A stretch of DNA of 35,638 nt from an uncultured cyanobacterium (GCA_903917565.1 CAIXBB010000021.1:1-35638), one strand, 5' to 3'. Shown: positions 7,933 to 17,240, counted from the first letter of the stretch. Translations and numbers: made by a program. Notes: generated by a model not told the origin, from the letters alone.

Positions 7933-9576
7933 ATGGCCCGCCACTGGGACGTGGTGGTGGTGGGCAGCGGCGCCGCTGGACTGATGACCTGCCTGGAGTT
8001 GCCCCCCCAGCTGCGGGTGCTGCTGCTCAGCAAATCCAGCAGCCCACCGTCCGCCAGCCGCTGGGCCCAGGGTGGCATCGCCGCCGTGACCGGAGCCGAC
8101 GACAGCTTCGCCAGCCACATTGCCGACACCCTCAAGGCCGGCGCCGGCCTGTGCGATCCGGAGGCGGTGGACGTGCTCGTGCGGGAAGCGCCGGCCTGCG
8201 TCGAGCGGCTGGTGCAACTGGGCATGGCCTTCGACCGCACCCCCCTGGGCCTGAGCACCACGCTCGAAGCCGCCCACAGCCACCGCCGGGTCCTGCACGC
8301 CCAGGACCGCACCGGCGGCGCCCTGGTGGATGCCCTGGAGCGGGAGGTGCAGCGCAGGCCGGGACTGGAGCAACGCAAGGGCATCCCCGCCCTGCAACTG
8401 TGGGTGGAGAAGGGCCGCTGTGTCGGGCTGCAGGTGCTCGAGGGGGACCGCCTGCGCTGGCTGCGGGCCGGTGCGGTGGTGCTCGCCAGTGGCGGCGGCG
8501 GCCATCTTTTTGCCCACACCACCAACCCGGCCCAGGCCAGCGGAGACGGCGTTGCCATGGCCTGGAGCGCCGGCGCCAGGGTGCGGGATCTCGAGTTCGT
8601 GCAGTTCCACCCCACGGCGCTGATGCTGCCGGACGCCCCCCATTTCCTGATCAGCGAGGCCGTGCGCGGCGAAGGGGCGCGGCTGTTCGACGACTCCGGC
8701 CGCTCTCCGGTGGCAGAGCTGGAGGGGGGCGATCTGGCCCCCCGTGACCAGGTGAGCCGCGCCCTGGCCCGCTGCATGGCGGAGCAGGGGGTGACCCATC
8801 TATGGCTCGACCTGCGGCCGGTGGGCCGCGAACGGCTGGAGCGCCAGTTTCCGACGATCCTGCGCCGCTGCCGGGAACTGGGACTGGCGCCCTGCGACGC
8901 CCCGATCCCCGTGGCCCCGGCCGCCCACTACTGGATGGGGGGCGTTGGCACCGACCTGCAGGCCGCCACCAGCCTGGGCGGCCTCTACGCGGTGGGGGAA
9001 GTGGCCAGCACCGGGGTGCACGGGGCCAACCGGCTGGCCAGCAACTCGCTGATGGAATGCCTGGTCTTCGCCCGCCGGTTGCGCCACCTGCGCCCCCAGC
9101 CCCTCCCTTCTGCAGCCTCCGGTACGCCATCCGAGGCCCCGGAGCTCAGCCAGGCTGAGGGGCTGGCGAGCCCCGACGAGGCCAGCCTGATCGCGGCGAT
9201 CGGCGACCTGCGCCGGTTGTGCTGGCAGGTGGCCGGGGTGGAGCGGCGCGGAGTGGATCTCGAGGGCGCCCTGCGCCGGGTCCGCAGCGAACGCTCCGGC
9301 CATGAACGTTCCCCCCTGCTGCGCCGGGCCCACGACCTGCCGCCCGATCAGGAACTGCAGCTGACCCCGGGCCAGAGTCGCCGCCTGCTGCTGCTGCAGG
9401 ATCTGCGCCAGCGGCTGGTGCTGGCGGAGCTGCTGATGGAGGCCGCCGCCTTCCGGGTCGAGAGCCGAGGCGGCCATCACCGCACCGATGCCCCGAACCC
9501 CCAGCCGTTCTGGCGGCGCCACACGGTTCAACTCCGGGGCCGATCCCCCTTCACGGGTCCGGTGGGTCAGGCCTGA
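7933..9576 (+). CDS. nadB: L-aspartate oxidase
   Basis: A flavoenzyme that oxidises L-aspartate to iminoaspartate, the first step of de novo NAD synthesis; NadA then makes quinolinate. The 547-residue protein has the FAD-binding GSGAAG motif at residues 11-16, SRWAQGGIAAV about forty residues later, HSHRRVLHAQDRTGG, the FHPTAL segment with EAVRGEGA, and the C-terminal PAAHYWMGGV and GLYAVGEVASTGVHGANRLASNSLMEC segments typical of NadB rather than of succinate dehydrogenase. The longest frame starts at TTG 7912. I prefer ATG 7933, which still leaves normal spacing to the FAD motif. It is separated from psbU by a terminator and ends 10 bases before the convergent VKOR gene. Confidence 0.95.
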   Translation: MARHWDVVVVGSGAAGLMTCLELPPQLRVLLLSKSSSPPSASRWAQGGIAAVTGADDSFASHIADTLKAGAGLCDPEAVDVLVREAPACVERLVQLGMAFDRTPLGLSTTLEAAHSHRRVLHAQDRTGGALVDALEREVQRRPGLEQRKGIPALQLWVEKGRCVGLQVLEGDRLRWLRAGAVVLASGGGGHLFAHTTNPAQASGDGVAMAWSAGARVRDLEFVQFHPTALMLPDAPHFLISEAVRGEGARLFDDSGRSPVAELEGGDLAPRDQVSRALARCMAEQGVTHLWLDLRPVGRERLERQFPTILRRCRELGLAPCDAPIPVAPAAHYWMGGVGTDLQAATSLGGLYAVGEVASTGVHGANRLASNSLMECLVFARRLRHLRPQPLPSAASGTPSEAPELSQAEGLASPDEASLIAAIGDLRRLCWQVAGVERRGVDLEGALRRVRSERSGHERSPLLRRAHDLPPDQELQLTPGQSRRLLLLQDLRQRLVLAELLMEAAAFRVESRGGHHRTDAPNPQPFWRRHTVQLRGRSPFTGPVGQA

Positions 9577-9586
9577 GGGGAGCGCC

Positions 9587-10579
9587 TCATTTGCTGGGTG
9601 CTGGGGATTGCCTGTAGCCGCTCATGGCGGCGAGCTGGGCGAGGGACTTCTGGCCTGAATCGAGCCGACCGTTGATTTCCCAGGTGGGGAAGCCCTCGAT
9701 CTTCTTGCTGGCGCAGAGGGCAGCCTGGCTGTTGCGGCCATCAGGGGCGCACTCGACGATCTTGAGTTTTGCCGTGGCCTCCTTGCCGAAGAGCTCCTTC
9801 TGGTCGTGGCAATGGGGACACCAGTAGGCCGAATACATCACCACGCCGGTGGCCGTGAGGTGCTCAGCGAGGGCAAGGGTGGCCGGGGTGCTGGCGGAGA
9901 CCACCGGGATCGGCATGCCGGGGCCGGTGGTGGCCTCGGGGCGATTCAGGGAGGTGGCCCAACCGAGCCCGATCAGTCCCACGGCCAGGGCGGTGAGCAC
10001 ACCGCGGAAAATCAGGGCTCCTGTGTCCTCCCATTCCCCGCCGATCAGGCTCAGCACGAACAGCGACACACTGATGAGTGCCGACATCAGACAGAAGGTG
10101 CATAAGGCCTTGATCTGGAAGGCCATCACGCCGAGCAGCACCAGGCTGAAGATCGCCATGCCGGCGCTGAGCAGGAACAGGCCCCACCAGGTGAGCCGAT
10201 TGACGCTGGTGCGGGCCTCGCCATTCAGAAGCAGCGGCAGCAGCGCCATCACCAGCACCGAACCGTAGGCCAGCAGACCGAACAGGGACAGGGGCTGGCC
10301 GAAGACGCTCCCCCAGGGGCTGTTGAGCACCTTGTCGCACCCCTCGGCCCCTCCAGGGCAGCTGAGGCTGCCGATCACCCCCCAGCGGTTCAAGGTGATC
10401 GATCCGGTGTCGATGACGCCGATGGTGGCCAGCACGGCCATCACCACCCGGGCCCAGCGCCGACCCGGCTCGGCACGGCGGCGACTGGTGAGGCGGCTGG
10501 CGAGGCGGGTGGAAGTCACAGGCACGGACGCGTCGTGGGTCGATTCTCGCAGCCGCAGGGGCTTGCATAGGGTGGACAT
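9587..10579 (-). CDS. VKOR-thioredoxin fusion protein
   Basis: A membrane disulfide-forming enzyme: the vitamin K epoxide reductase domain passes electrons to quinone and the fused thioredoxin-like domain oxidises secreted or lumenal proteins. Numbered from ATG 10579, the loop cysteines are C74 and C81 (CPGGAEGC), the quinone-site CxxC is C160/C163 (CTFC), and the thioredoxin-like CxxC is C255/C258 (CPHC). Two more cysteines (ECAPDG and LCASKK) and the cis-proline segment GFPTW follow. Four or five hydrophobic helices precede the soluble domain. Cyanobacteria and plants carry this fusion (LTO1 in Arabidopsis, needed for photosystem II assembly). GTG 10519, nearer the first helix, is a plausible alternative start; the longer frame upstream is spurious. 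It is divergent from rimO. Confidence 0.93.
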   Translation of the reverse strand: MSTLCKPLRLRESTHDASVPVTSTRLASRLTSRRRAEPGRRWARVVMAVLATIGVIDTGSITLNRWGVIGSLSCPGGAEGCDKVLNSPWGSVFGQPLSLFGLLAYGSVLVMALLPLLLNGEARTSVNRLTWWGLFLLSAGMAIFSLVLLGVMAFQIKALCTFCLMSALISVSLFVLSLIGGEWEDTGALIFRGVLTALAVGLIGLGWATSLNRPEATTGPGMPIPVVSASTPATLALAEHLTATGVVMYSAYWCPHCHDQKELFGKEATAKLKIVECAPDGRNSQAALCASKKIEGFPTWEINGRLDSGQKSLAQLAAMSGYRQSPAPSK

Positions 10580-10645
10580 CGGCGTTTGCGCCCACTCCCC
10601 TTCCTGCCGGCACGCCGGCCCGTTCCCCCTTCCACCCGCAGCACC

Positions 10646-12040
10646 ATGTCCCCCCAGCCCAGCCGAGAACGGCCCACCGTGGCCTTCACCCACCTGGGTT
10701 GCGAGAAGAACCGGGTGGACACCGAGCACATGCTCGGCCTGCTGGCCGAGGCCGGCTACGGCGTCAGCGCCGACGAAAGCGAGGCGCGGGTGGTGGTGGT
10801 CAACACCTGCAGCTTCATCCAGGACGCCCGCGCCGAATCGGTGCGCACCCTGGTGGAACTGGCCGAACAGGGCAAGGAACTGATCATCGCCGGCTGCCTG
10901 GCCCAGCATTTCCAGCAGGAGCTGCTGGACTCCCTGCCGGAGGCGCGGGCAATCGTCGGCACGGGCGACTACCAGCACATCGTGGAGGTGCTGGAGAGGG
11001 TCGAGTCCGGCGAGCGGGTCAACAGGGTCAGCCCGGTGCCCACCTTCGTGGGCGACGAACACCTGCCCCGCTACCGCACCACCTCCGAAGCGGTGGCCTA
11101 TCTGAAGGTGGCCGAAGGCTGCGACTACCGCTGCGCCTTCTGCATCATCCCCAGGCTGCGGGGCGACCAGCGTTCCCGCTCGATCGAATCGATCGTGGCC
11201 GAAGCCCACCAGCTGGCCGCCCAGGGCGTGAAGGAGCTGATCCTGATCAGCCAGATCACCACCAACTATGGGCTGGATCTCTACGGCAAACCGCGGCTGG
11301 ACGACCTGCTGCGGGCCCTCGGGGAGGTGGACATTCCCTGGATCCGGGTCCACTACGCCTATCCCACCGGCCTCACCGACACCGTGCTCGCCGCCTACCG
11401 GGACGTCCCCAACGTGCTGCCCTACCTGGACCTGCCCCTGCAGCACAGCCACCCGGAGGTGCTGCGGGCCATGAATCGGCCCTGGCAGACCGGGGTCAAC
11501 GGCGCCCTGCTGCAACGCATCCGGGAGCAGCTGCCCGATGCCGTGCTCCGCACCACCTTCATCGTCGGCTTCCCGGGTGAGACCGAGGCACAGTTCGAGC
11601 ATCTGCTGGCGTTCGTGGCCGAACAGCGTTTCGACCACGTGGGCGTGTTCGCCTTCTCCGCCGAGGAGGGCACCGCCGCCGCCGAGCTCAGTGACCCCGT
11701 GTCGCCGGAGATCGCCAGTGAGCGGCGGGACAGGCTGATGGCCCTGCAGCAGCCGATCGCCGCCGCTCGCAATGCCGCCTGGGTGGGCCGGATCGTGGAT
11801 GTGCTGATTGAGCAGGAGAACCCCACCAGCGGCGAGATGCTGGGCCGTTGCGCCCGCTTCGCCCCTGAGGTGGACGGCGAAGTGCAGGTGAGCCCCGGTG
11901 AGGGGGGACTCTGCGCCGCACCGGGGACCATGGTGCCGGTGCGGATCACCGCAGCCGATACCTACGACCTGCGCGGCGAGGTGGTGGGGGCCGGCGCCAT
12001 GGTGAGTGACGCCCAGGCCGCGACACGGAGCCGGGCTTGA
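10646..12040 (+). CDS. rimO: Ribosomal protein S12 methylthiotransferase RimO
   Basis: Radical SAM enzyme that adds a methylthio group to an aspartate of ribosomal protein S12. The 464-residue protein has the N-terminal MTTase domain with cluster cysteines C19 (HLGCEKN), C55 (VNTCSFI) and C84 (AGCLAQ), the radical SAM CxxxCxxC at C149, C153 and C156 (CDYRCAFC), and a C-terminal TRAM domain. [10 protein letters not shown] and [11 protein letters not shown] distinguish RimO from the tRNA enzyme MiaB. ATG 10646 places the first cysteine at the usual depth; an upstream in-frame start at 10586 only adds proline-rich residues. Its stop overlaps the TTG start of the next gene. Confidence 0.96.
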   Translation: MSPQPSRERPTVAFTHLGCEKNRVDTEHMLGLLAEAGYGVSADESEARVVVVNTCSFIQDARAESVRTLVELAEQGKELIIAGCLAQHFQQELLDSLPEARAIVGTGDYQHIVEVLERVESGERVNRVSPVPTFVGDEHLPRYRTTSEAVAYLKVAEGCDYRCAFCIIPRLRGDQRSRSIESIVAEAHQLAAQGVKELILISQITTNYGLDLYGKPRLDDLLRALGEVDIPWIRVHYAYPTGLTDTVLAAYRDVPNVLPYLDLPLQHSHPEVLRAMNRPWQTGVNGALLQRIREQLPDAVLRTTFIVGFPGETEAQFEHLLAFVAEQRFDHVGVFAFSAEEGTAAAELSDPVSPEIASERRDRLMALQQPIAAARNAAWVGRIVDVLIEQENPTSGEMLGRCARFAPEVDGEVQVSPGEGGLCAAPGTMVPVRITAADTYDLRGEVVGAGAMVSDAQAATRSRA

Positions 12041-13266
12041 GGTCCGGCATTGGAGACGGCTGGCTGCAACGGCATCAGCGCCCCCTCTTCCTGGTCGCCT
12101 CCGGCCTGAGCACCTCCGGATCCTTCGCCGGGCTGACCGCCAAGGGCTGGATCCTGATGGCCGGCCACGGCAATCCGCTGCTGCTGGCCCTTCATTTCGC
12201 CGCCCTGGCCCTGCCCAGCCTTCTGGTCAGCGGCCGGGCGGGGGTGCTCACGGATCGGCTCGGCTGCGAAACCGTGCTGATCCGCTCCCAGTGGGGTCTG
12301 TTCGGCGGGGCGGCCCTGGGGGCCCTGGCCATTCCCCTGCTGCAGGGGACGGGGCAGGTGGTCCTGTTGCTGCTGAGCACCCTGGTGGTGGGCGTCTCCG
12401 GCTCCTTTGAGCAGACGGCCCGCAGCAAGTACTGCTCCCTGCTGGTGGAGCGGCCGGAACAGGTGGCGCCGTATCTGGCCAGCTTCTCGGTCGTGTTCAA
12501 CGTCGGCAAGCTGGTGGGCCCTCCGCTCGGGGGCTGGCTTGTGGCCCTCTCCGGGCCCACCATGGCCCTGACGATCGATGCCGCGTCCTATCTGTTGCCG
12601 ATCGCCACCGTGATCTGGCTGCTGCGGCCCCACCGGGAGCTGGAACTGCGCAGTGCCGGTGGTGAAGGCGCCAGCCTCGGGGCCGCCTGGCGGGAGTGCG
12701 GTTCGACCCTGCGCCATGTGCTGCGCTTCACCACCGTGGCCTGCCTGGTGGGCTTCTTCCATCCGGGCCTGGCCCCCCTGATCGCCGCCGAAGTGATCGG
12801 GCCCTCGCCGCAGGCCCTCGGCCTGTTCACCAGCGTGCTGGCGGCCGGCAGCATCTGCGGTGGTGTGGTGCTGCAGCGCAACAGCATCGCCCTCAGCGAA
12901 CGGCCGGTGCTGCTGCTGGGGGGCTGCGCCGTGCTGGTGGCCCTGGCCCAGCTGGGGATGGCGGCGGTCTCCGGGGGTACGGCGGCCCTGGCGATGGCCT
13001 TTTTGATCGGTGCCGGCACGGCAGGTCTGCTGGCCGGTTCCAGCCTGATCCTCCAGGTGGGAGCCCCGATGGCCCTGCGCGGCCGCATGGCCGGTCTGGG
13101 TCAGATCGCCTTTCTCGGCGGAGGCGGTGTGAGCGGCCTGGTGGCCGCCGCTCTGGAGATGACCGTGGGGCTCCAGGCCACCTTCGCCCTGCTCGGCGGC
13201 CTCGGGCTTGTGGTGGGGGTCCTGGAACTCGGGCGGAAAGGAGCGCTGCGGCTCAAATCAGCCTGA
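12037..13266 (+). CDS. MFS transporter
   Basis: A 409-residue inner-membrane protein with about twelve hydrophobic helices. The loop between helices 2 and 3 reads [13 protein letters not shown], a variant of the MFS G-x-x-x-D-R-x-G signature. It resembles the TMEM/MFS_3 exporters that include macrolide and enterobactin efflux proteins, but I cannot name a substrate. Translation probably starts at a TTG whose last two bases overlap the rimO stop (TTGA), which implies coupling to rimO. The 3' end overlaps the convergent petL candidate by 14 bases. Functional linkage to rimO is not obvious. Confidence 0.8.
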   Translation: MRSGIGDGWLQRHQRPLFLVASGLSTSGSFAGLTAKGWILMAGHGNPLLLALHFAALALPSLLVSGRAGVLTDRLGCETVLIRSQWGLFGGAALGALAIPLLQGTGQVVLLLLSTLVVGVSGSFEQTARSKYCSLLVERPEQVAPYLASFSVVFNVGKLVGPPLGGWLVALSGPTMALTIDAASYLLPIATVIWLLRPHRELELRSAGGEGASLGAAWRECGSTLRHVLRFTTVACLVGFFHPGLAPLIAAEVIGPSPQALGLFTSVLAAGSICGGVVLQRNSIALSERPVLLLGGCAVLVALAQLGMAAVSGGTAALAMAFLIGAGTAGLLAGSSLILQVGAPMALRGRMAGLGQIAFLGGGGVSGLVAAALEMTVGLQATFALLGGLGLVVGVLELGRKGALRLKSA

Positions 13267-13372
13267 CGCCTTTGAGCACCACGGTGGCCAGGAAGGCGGC
13301 GGTGAGCCCGCCACCGACGAGCGCCAGATAAATCACCACACCCACGGCCGCTGCTGCGAGGAACTCGATCAT
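13253..13372 (-). CDS. petL: Candidate cytochrome b6f subunit PetL, 39 residues
   Basis: A short minus-strand gene below usual ORF cut-offs, starting at ATG 13372 (MIEFLAAAAVGVVIYLALV) and ending KGVRLI before TGA. The product is one hydrophobic span with a basic C terminus. The last 29 residues, GVVIY through KGVRLI, match my memory of cyanobacterial PetL in length without gaps: the G-x-V-x-Y opening, a lysine five residues from the terminal LI, and the (K/R)LI ending. PetL is a one-helix peripheral subunit of the thylakoid cytochrome b6f complex that helps stabilise the dimer. A GTG nine codons in would give a 30-residue form closer to the usual size. No strong ribosome-binding site is visible. 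The 3' end overlaps the convergent MFS gene. Confidence 0.68.
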   Translation of the reverse strand: MIEFLAAAAVGVVIYLALVGGGLTAAFLATVVLKGVRLI

Positions 13373-13388
13373 TACAGCAGAGGATCCG

Positions 13389-13422
13389 CCCCCTGCCTCC
13401 CCCACCGCAAGGGAGGAGGGGG
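13389..13422. other. GC-rich imperfect hairpin upstream of petL candidate
   Basis: CCTCCC pairs with GGGAGG and flanking runs CCCCC and GGGGG extend the stem across a small internal loop. There is no adjacent T-run on either strand. It lies 17 bases upstream of the petL candidate on the minus strand, so it would be in that leader, and about 120 bases upstream of the plus-strand radical SAM gene. Its role is unknown. Confidence 0.5.
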
Positions 13423-13540
13423 TAGAACGGCCTGAGATTTCCCGAAACCTCCTAGGGTTGCGGCGCAGGGGAACCTGTTCAGGACTCCCATCCCGCTGCA
13501 GCGCAATCGCCCACGGCCCCCTCTACAACGCACCTGCAGC

Positions 13541-15151
13541 ATGCGCACACTGTTCATCTATCCCGAATTTCCGAAGACGTTCTGGAGCTACGAAAAGATC
13601 CTGGAGCTGGTGAACCGCAAGGTGCTCCTGCCCCCGCTCGGAATGGTCACCGTGGCGGCTCTGCTGCCCCAGGCCTGGGAGATGAAGCTGGTGGATCGCA
13701 ACGTCCGGGAGGTGACCGAAGCGGAGTGGAACTGGGCGGAACTGGTGGTGATCTCCGGGATGATCGTCCAGAAGGCCGACATGGCCGCCCAGATCGCCGA
13801 AGCCAAGCAGCGGGGTCTGCCGGTGGCGGTGGGCGGCCCCTTCGCCAGTTCCACACCGGACGCCCCAGAACTGCAACTGGCCGATTTCAAGGTGCTCGAC
13901 GAGGGGGAGATCACCCTGCCGATGTTCATCGAGGCCATTGAGCGCGGTGACCGCCAGGGACGTTTCAGTGCCGATGGAGAAAAGCCCGACGTCACAGGCA
14001 CCCCCATCCCCCGCTTCGATCTACTCGAACTGGACGCCTATGACTCCATGTCGGTGCAGTTCTCGCGGGGCTGCCCGTTCCAGTGTGAATTCTGCGACAT
14101 CATCGTTCTGTACGGCCGTAAACCCCGCACCAAGGCCCCTGATCAGCTGGTGGCCGAACTCCAGTACCTGTACGACCTGGGCTGGCGCCGCTCCATCTTC
14201 CTGGTGGACGACAACTTCATCGGCAACAAGCGCAACGCCAAACTGCTTCTGCCTGCGATCAAACGCTGGCAGATCGATCACGGCTACCCCTTCAGCTTCG
14301 CCACCGAGGCCTCGGTGGATCTCGCCGCCGACAACGAAATGATGGAGATGATGGCTGAGGCTCGCTTCGACAGCGTCTTCCTCGGCATCGAGACGCCCGA
14401 TGAGGCCAGCCTGGAGACCGCCGGCAAGCTGCAGAACACCCGAAGCTCGCTGGAGGAATCGGTCGACCGGATCACCTCCTACGGCATCCGGGTCATGGCG
14501 GGATTCATCATCGGCTTCGACGGCGAAAAGCAGGGCGCCGGCGATCGCATCGTCGAATTCGTCAACCGAACCGGCATCCCCGCCGCGATGATGGGCATGC
14601 TGCAGGCCCTGCCCAACACGGGCCTCTGGCATCGCCTGGAGAAAGAGGGCCGTCTGGTGCAGGAGAAAACTGACGCCAAGGGGGTCAACCAGACCAACCT
14701 GCTCAACTTCGTGCCCACCCGGCCGATCCGCCAGATCGCCAATGAGTACGTGGATGCCTTCTGCCGCCTCTACGAACCCAACGCCTACATCGACCGGGTC
14801 ACGCATTACTACCTGAAGATGGGTCAGCCCCGCTGGCAGCAGTTCGTTCCGGCGGCGGCCTTCGGCAAGGCCAGCCTGCCCAGCTGGACCGATGTCCGCG
14901 CCCTGCTGATCGTGATCTGGCGTCAGGGCCTGAAGCGCGACACCCGTGGGCGTTTCTGGGGTTCCCTGCTCACCATCGCCCGCCGCAACCCCAACAACCT
15001 GGAGCAGTTCCTGGTGACCCTCGCCCATAACGAGCACTTCATGGAGTATCGGGGCGTGGTGACTCGCGAAATCCAGGACCAGCTCGCCGCCCTGCCTCCG
15101 GAGCCGCCGGAAGGATCCCGTGAGACCACCCGAGAGCTTCAGCCTGCCTAG
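13541..15151 (+). CDS. B12-binding-domain radical SAM protein with DUF4070
   Basis: A 536-residue protein with an N-terminal cobalamin-binding-like Rossmann domain (about residues 1-145, including VDRNVRE and VAVGGPFASS), a radical SAM core with cluster cysteines C178, C182 and C185 (RGCPFQCEFCD), and a C-terminal DUF4070 domain (about 380-520). The segment FPKTFWSYEKILELVNRKVL and the loop IVLYGRKPR are typical of this branch. Its best-known relatives include HpnP, the hopanoid C-2 methylase, so a carbon methylation is plausible, but no hopanoid genes are present here and cyanobacteria carry several paralogues. No DxHxxG cobalamin-ligand motif is visible, which suggests base-off binding without a protein histidine. 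Its stop overlaps the convergent DUF4346 gene by 4 bases. Confidence 0.85.
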   Translation: MRTLFIYPEFPKTFWSYEKILELVNRKVLLPPLGMVTVAALLPQAWEMKLVDRNVREVTEAEWNWAELVVISGMIVQKADMAAQIAEAKQRGLPVAVGGPFASSTPDAPELQLADFKVLDEGEITLPMFIEAIERGDRQGRFSADGEKPDVTGTPIPRFDLLELDAYDSMSVQFSRGCPFQCEFCDIIVLYGRKPRTKAPDQLVAELQYLYDLGWRRSIFLVDDNFIGNKRNAKLLLPAIKRWQIDHGYPFSFATEASVDLAADNEMMEMMAEARFDSVFLGIETPDEASLETAGKLQNTRSSLEESVDRITSYGIRVMAGFIIGFDGEKQGAGDRIVEFVNRTGIPAAMMGMLQALPNTGLWHRLEKEGRLVQEKTDAKGVNQTNLLNFVPTRPIRQIANEYVDAFCRLYEPNAYIDRVTHYYLKMGQPRWQQFVPAAAFGKASLPSWTDVRALLIVIWRQGLKRDTRGRFWGSLLTIARRNPNNLEQFLVTLAHNEHFMEYRGVVTREIQDQLAALPPEPPEGSRETTRELQPA

Positions 15152-15531
15152 TCCTGCCCATAGGGCAGACCGTCCTCAAGACAGTGCTCGGCCTTCTGGA
15201 GCTCCCTGCCCAGGTAGAGAGCATGGTCGAGTCGTGACAGGGGATGGGGCCCTTCCCCTTCGGTGAGGGCGATGCCGAGTTCCTTGGCACTGCGGCCCCG
15301 GTAGATGGCCAGGGGCGCTCGCGGATCGCTGCCCCGGCAGCTGAGCACCTCACCGGTGTCGGGGTCGGTGGCGAGCCCCCGTTCATCGATGCCGTTGGCA
15401 TAGTGCTCGACCACCAGCTCGGCGGCGGCGGCATCCACCTTGATCAGGAAGTAGCCCGACGGGTCGAGGGCGATGAAACGCTGGGAGAGCGCCTCATCCA
15501 GGCTCTGGCGTGGGCACGGGTCGCGGTGCAT
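15148..15531 (-). CDS. DUF4346 domain protein
   Basis: A 127-residue soluble protein matching the DUF4346 family, which I associate with cyanobacteria: RFIALDPSGYFLIKVD near the N terminus, VVEHYANGIDERGLATDPDTGEVL, the GRSAKELGIAL segment, and a C-terminal SRLDHALYLGRELQKAEHCL. No reaction is known to me. The start lies 38 bases inside the 3' end of the FemAB-like gene on the same strand, suggesting co-transcription and coupling. The end overlaps the convergent radical SAM gene by 4 bases. Confidence 0.82.
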   Translation of the reverse strand: MHRDPCPRQSLDEALSQRFIALDPSGYFLIKVDAAAAELVVEHYANGIDERGLATDPDTGEVLSCRGSDPRAPLAIYRGRSAKELGIALTEGEGPHPLSRLDHALYLGRELQKAEHCLEDGLPYGQD

Positions 15532-16723
15532 GGGGGGGATCGTAGGCAGCGGTGAAGGGGAGTTCCGCGTTCATTGCCGCGATCGCCTGGTGCATCTCCT
15601 GGTTGGCGCCGGGCAACCACTCCCGCAGGATGGCGTCGAAACGAGGGTCGTACCAGCGGTGGAGGCTGGCCCGGGGCTGGGCCACGAAACCGCGGCGCCG
15701 CTTGTGGCTGCCGCCGGCCCCGGGATCGAAGCTCTCAAGGCCACGGTCAATGGCCCAGGCGATCGGGGCGTAATAGCAGACCTCGAAGTGCAGGTTGTCG
15801 AGCTCAATGTCACTGCCCCAGTAGCGGCCCCAGAGGCCGGAGGCATCGTGCACGCAGAGCGACATCGCCAGGGGCTCCATCGGCTCGCCCCGATGGGCAC
15901 TGAACAGCACCAGGTGCTGGCGCAGGTCGGTGGCGGCCGCCTGGAAGAAGGACTCGGTGAGGTACTTGCTGCCCCAGGGGCCCCAGCGGCTGCAATGCTG
16001 CTCATAGAACCCGTGCATCCGCTCCAGCAGGGGCGGCGGGATCTCCTCTCCGGCCAGGGGCGTGACGGTCAGCCCCGCCTCCGCGACGGAGCGACGCTCG
16101 CGGCGGATGTTGCGCCGCTGGTTGGCATTGAAGCTGGCCAGATAGGCCTCGAAATCCCCATGGCCGGGGTTGCGCCATTCGCTCTGCTGGTTGATCCACA
16201 GCGCGCAGCCGGCGGCTTCCGCCAAGGGCTGCCAGGCCGGATCCACATAGAGAAAGTTGCAGCTGAGAAGGCGCTGCCGCCTGCAGAAGGTGTCGATCTC
16301 CGCCAGCATCAAAGCCGTCAGGGTTGCGGCGTCTTCCCCGGGGGCCACATGGAAGCGGTAGCCCTGCACGGGACTCACCGGGCTCATGCCGACGAGCTTG
16401 GGGTAGTAGCGCAGGCCGAGCTGACCGGCGAGCTGGGCGAAGGATTGGTCGAAGACGAATTCTCCGTAGCTGTGGCCCTTCAGATAGAGGGGCGCCAGGG
16501 CCACGAGCCGCCCCTGGCGCCAGAGCCCGAGATGGCAGGGCTGCCAGCCCTGGCGGGGCACGATGCTGCCACTGGCCTCCAGGTGGTGCAACCAGCGCCA
16601 GCCGTAGAAGGGGCGATCGACGACCTCCCCAGGCACCCCGGCGTCGCCCCCCACCAGGGCCTGCCACTGCTCTTCAGGGATCTCCAGCGTTGCCTTGTGC
16701 CAGCAGACTTGCAGCTCGGCCAT
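15494..16723 (-). CDS. FemAB-like acyltransferase (peptidogalycan family, PF04339-type)
   Basis: A 409-residue soluble protein of the GNAT-superfamily FemAB-like group. Diagnostic stretches are PFYGWRWLHHLEASGS near residue 40, APLYLKGHSYGEFVFDQSFA, YYPKLVGMSPVSPVQGYR, NANQRRNIRRERR in the middle, and LHFEVCYYAPIAWAIDRGL with DPGAGGSHKRRRGF towards the C terminus. FemAB relatives transfer amino acids to peptidoglycan precursors, but the function of this cyanobacterial/proteobacterial branch is not established. ATG 16723 is chosen because MAELQVCWH begins just ahead of the conserved region; the longer frame upstream is antiparallel to the secreted-protein gene. It is divergent from that gene by about 80 bases. 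Confidence 0.83.
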   Translation of the reverse strand: MAELQVCWHKATLEIPEEQWQALVGGDAGVPGEVVDRPFYGWRWLHHLEASGSIVPRQGWQPCHLGLWRQGRLVALAPLYLKGHSYGEFVFDQSFAQLAGQLGLRYYPKLVGMSPVSPVQGYRFHVAPGEDAATLTALMLAEIDTFCRRQRLLSCNFLYVDPAWQPLAEAAGCALWINQQSEWRNPGHGDFEAYLASFNANQRRNIRRERRSVAEAGLTVTPLAGEEIPPPLLERMHGFYEQHCSRWGPWGSKYLTESFFQAAATDLRQHLVLFSAHRGEPMEPLAMSLCVHDASGLWGRYWGSDIELDNLHFEVCYYAPIAWAIDRGLESFDPGAGGSHKRRRGFVAQPRASLHRWYDPRFDAILREWLPGANQEMHQAIAAMNAELPFTAAYDPPHAPRPVPTPEPG

Positions 16724-16802
16724 GGCCGGTGGCGACGCAGGGGGACAGGGCTGGCGCAAAACTAACCGTTGATTCCCTGCGACCGAGCGTCCTTCCCCCG
16801 CC

Positions 16803-17240
16803 ATGGCCACGCCCCTGCGGATCCTGATGCTCCTGACGGCCGCCACGGCCCTGGTGCTGCCGCCGGCGCCGGCCAGGGCCGGGCTGCTGCGACCGGTGCT
16901 GCTGCTGCTGCGTCCCCAGCTGGAGAACCAGCTGACGCGGGTCTGCGTGGAGACGGCCTCCGCCGGCAGGGTGGATCTGGAGAAGACCCTGCAGGATCCC
17001 TGCCGCAAGCTGGCGGTGCCCACCAGCAAATGCCTGATCGAGGAGACCGACAACAGCGGCCGCAGTCTTGGGGTGCTCACCGAGATGGTGAGCGGCCGCT
17101 TCGGCGATGACAGCGAGGAGGTGGTGAAGCGCTGCCTGGCCAGGATGTTCGGCCTTCCCACCGACAGCCTGCGGGACGTGCCTCTGCGGGAGCTGGGCAA
17201 ACGTTTCGGCAGCTTCGGCCATCAGGAGGTCACGCCCTGA
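16803..17240 (+). CDS. Conserved hypothetical secreted protein
   Basis: A 145-residue protein that I do not recognise beyond a general resemblance to cyanobacterial secreted hypotheticals. It has a short Sec signal peptide (MATPLRILMLLTAATALVL, then PARA near residue 26). Four cysteines follow (RVCVET, DPCRKL, SKCLIE, KRCLAR), which could form two disulfides in the periplasm or lumen. The rest looks helical, with SLGVLTEMVSGRFGDDSEEVVKRCL. It is divergent from the FemAB-like gene, and its last 19 bases overlap the convergent RibD-C-type gene. Confidence 0.72.
   Translation: MATPLRILMLLTAATALVLPPAPARAGLLRPVLLLLRPQLENQLTRVCVETASAGRVDLEKTLQDPCRKLAVPTSKCLIEETDNSGRSLGVLTEMVSGRFGDDSEEVVKRCLARMFGLPTDSLRDVPLRELGKRFGSFGHQEVTP

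Noticed and set aside
10606-10619. GCCGGC-AC-GCCGGC palindrome between the VKOR gene and rimO
   Set aside because: Six-base GC arms with a two-base spacer are expected often by chance in a genome of this composition.
10580-11638. N-terminal extension of the VKOR frame
   Set aside because: It lies opposite rimO and has no membrane or domain features; VKOR proteins start shortly before the first helix.
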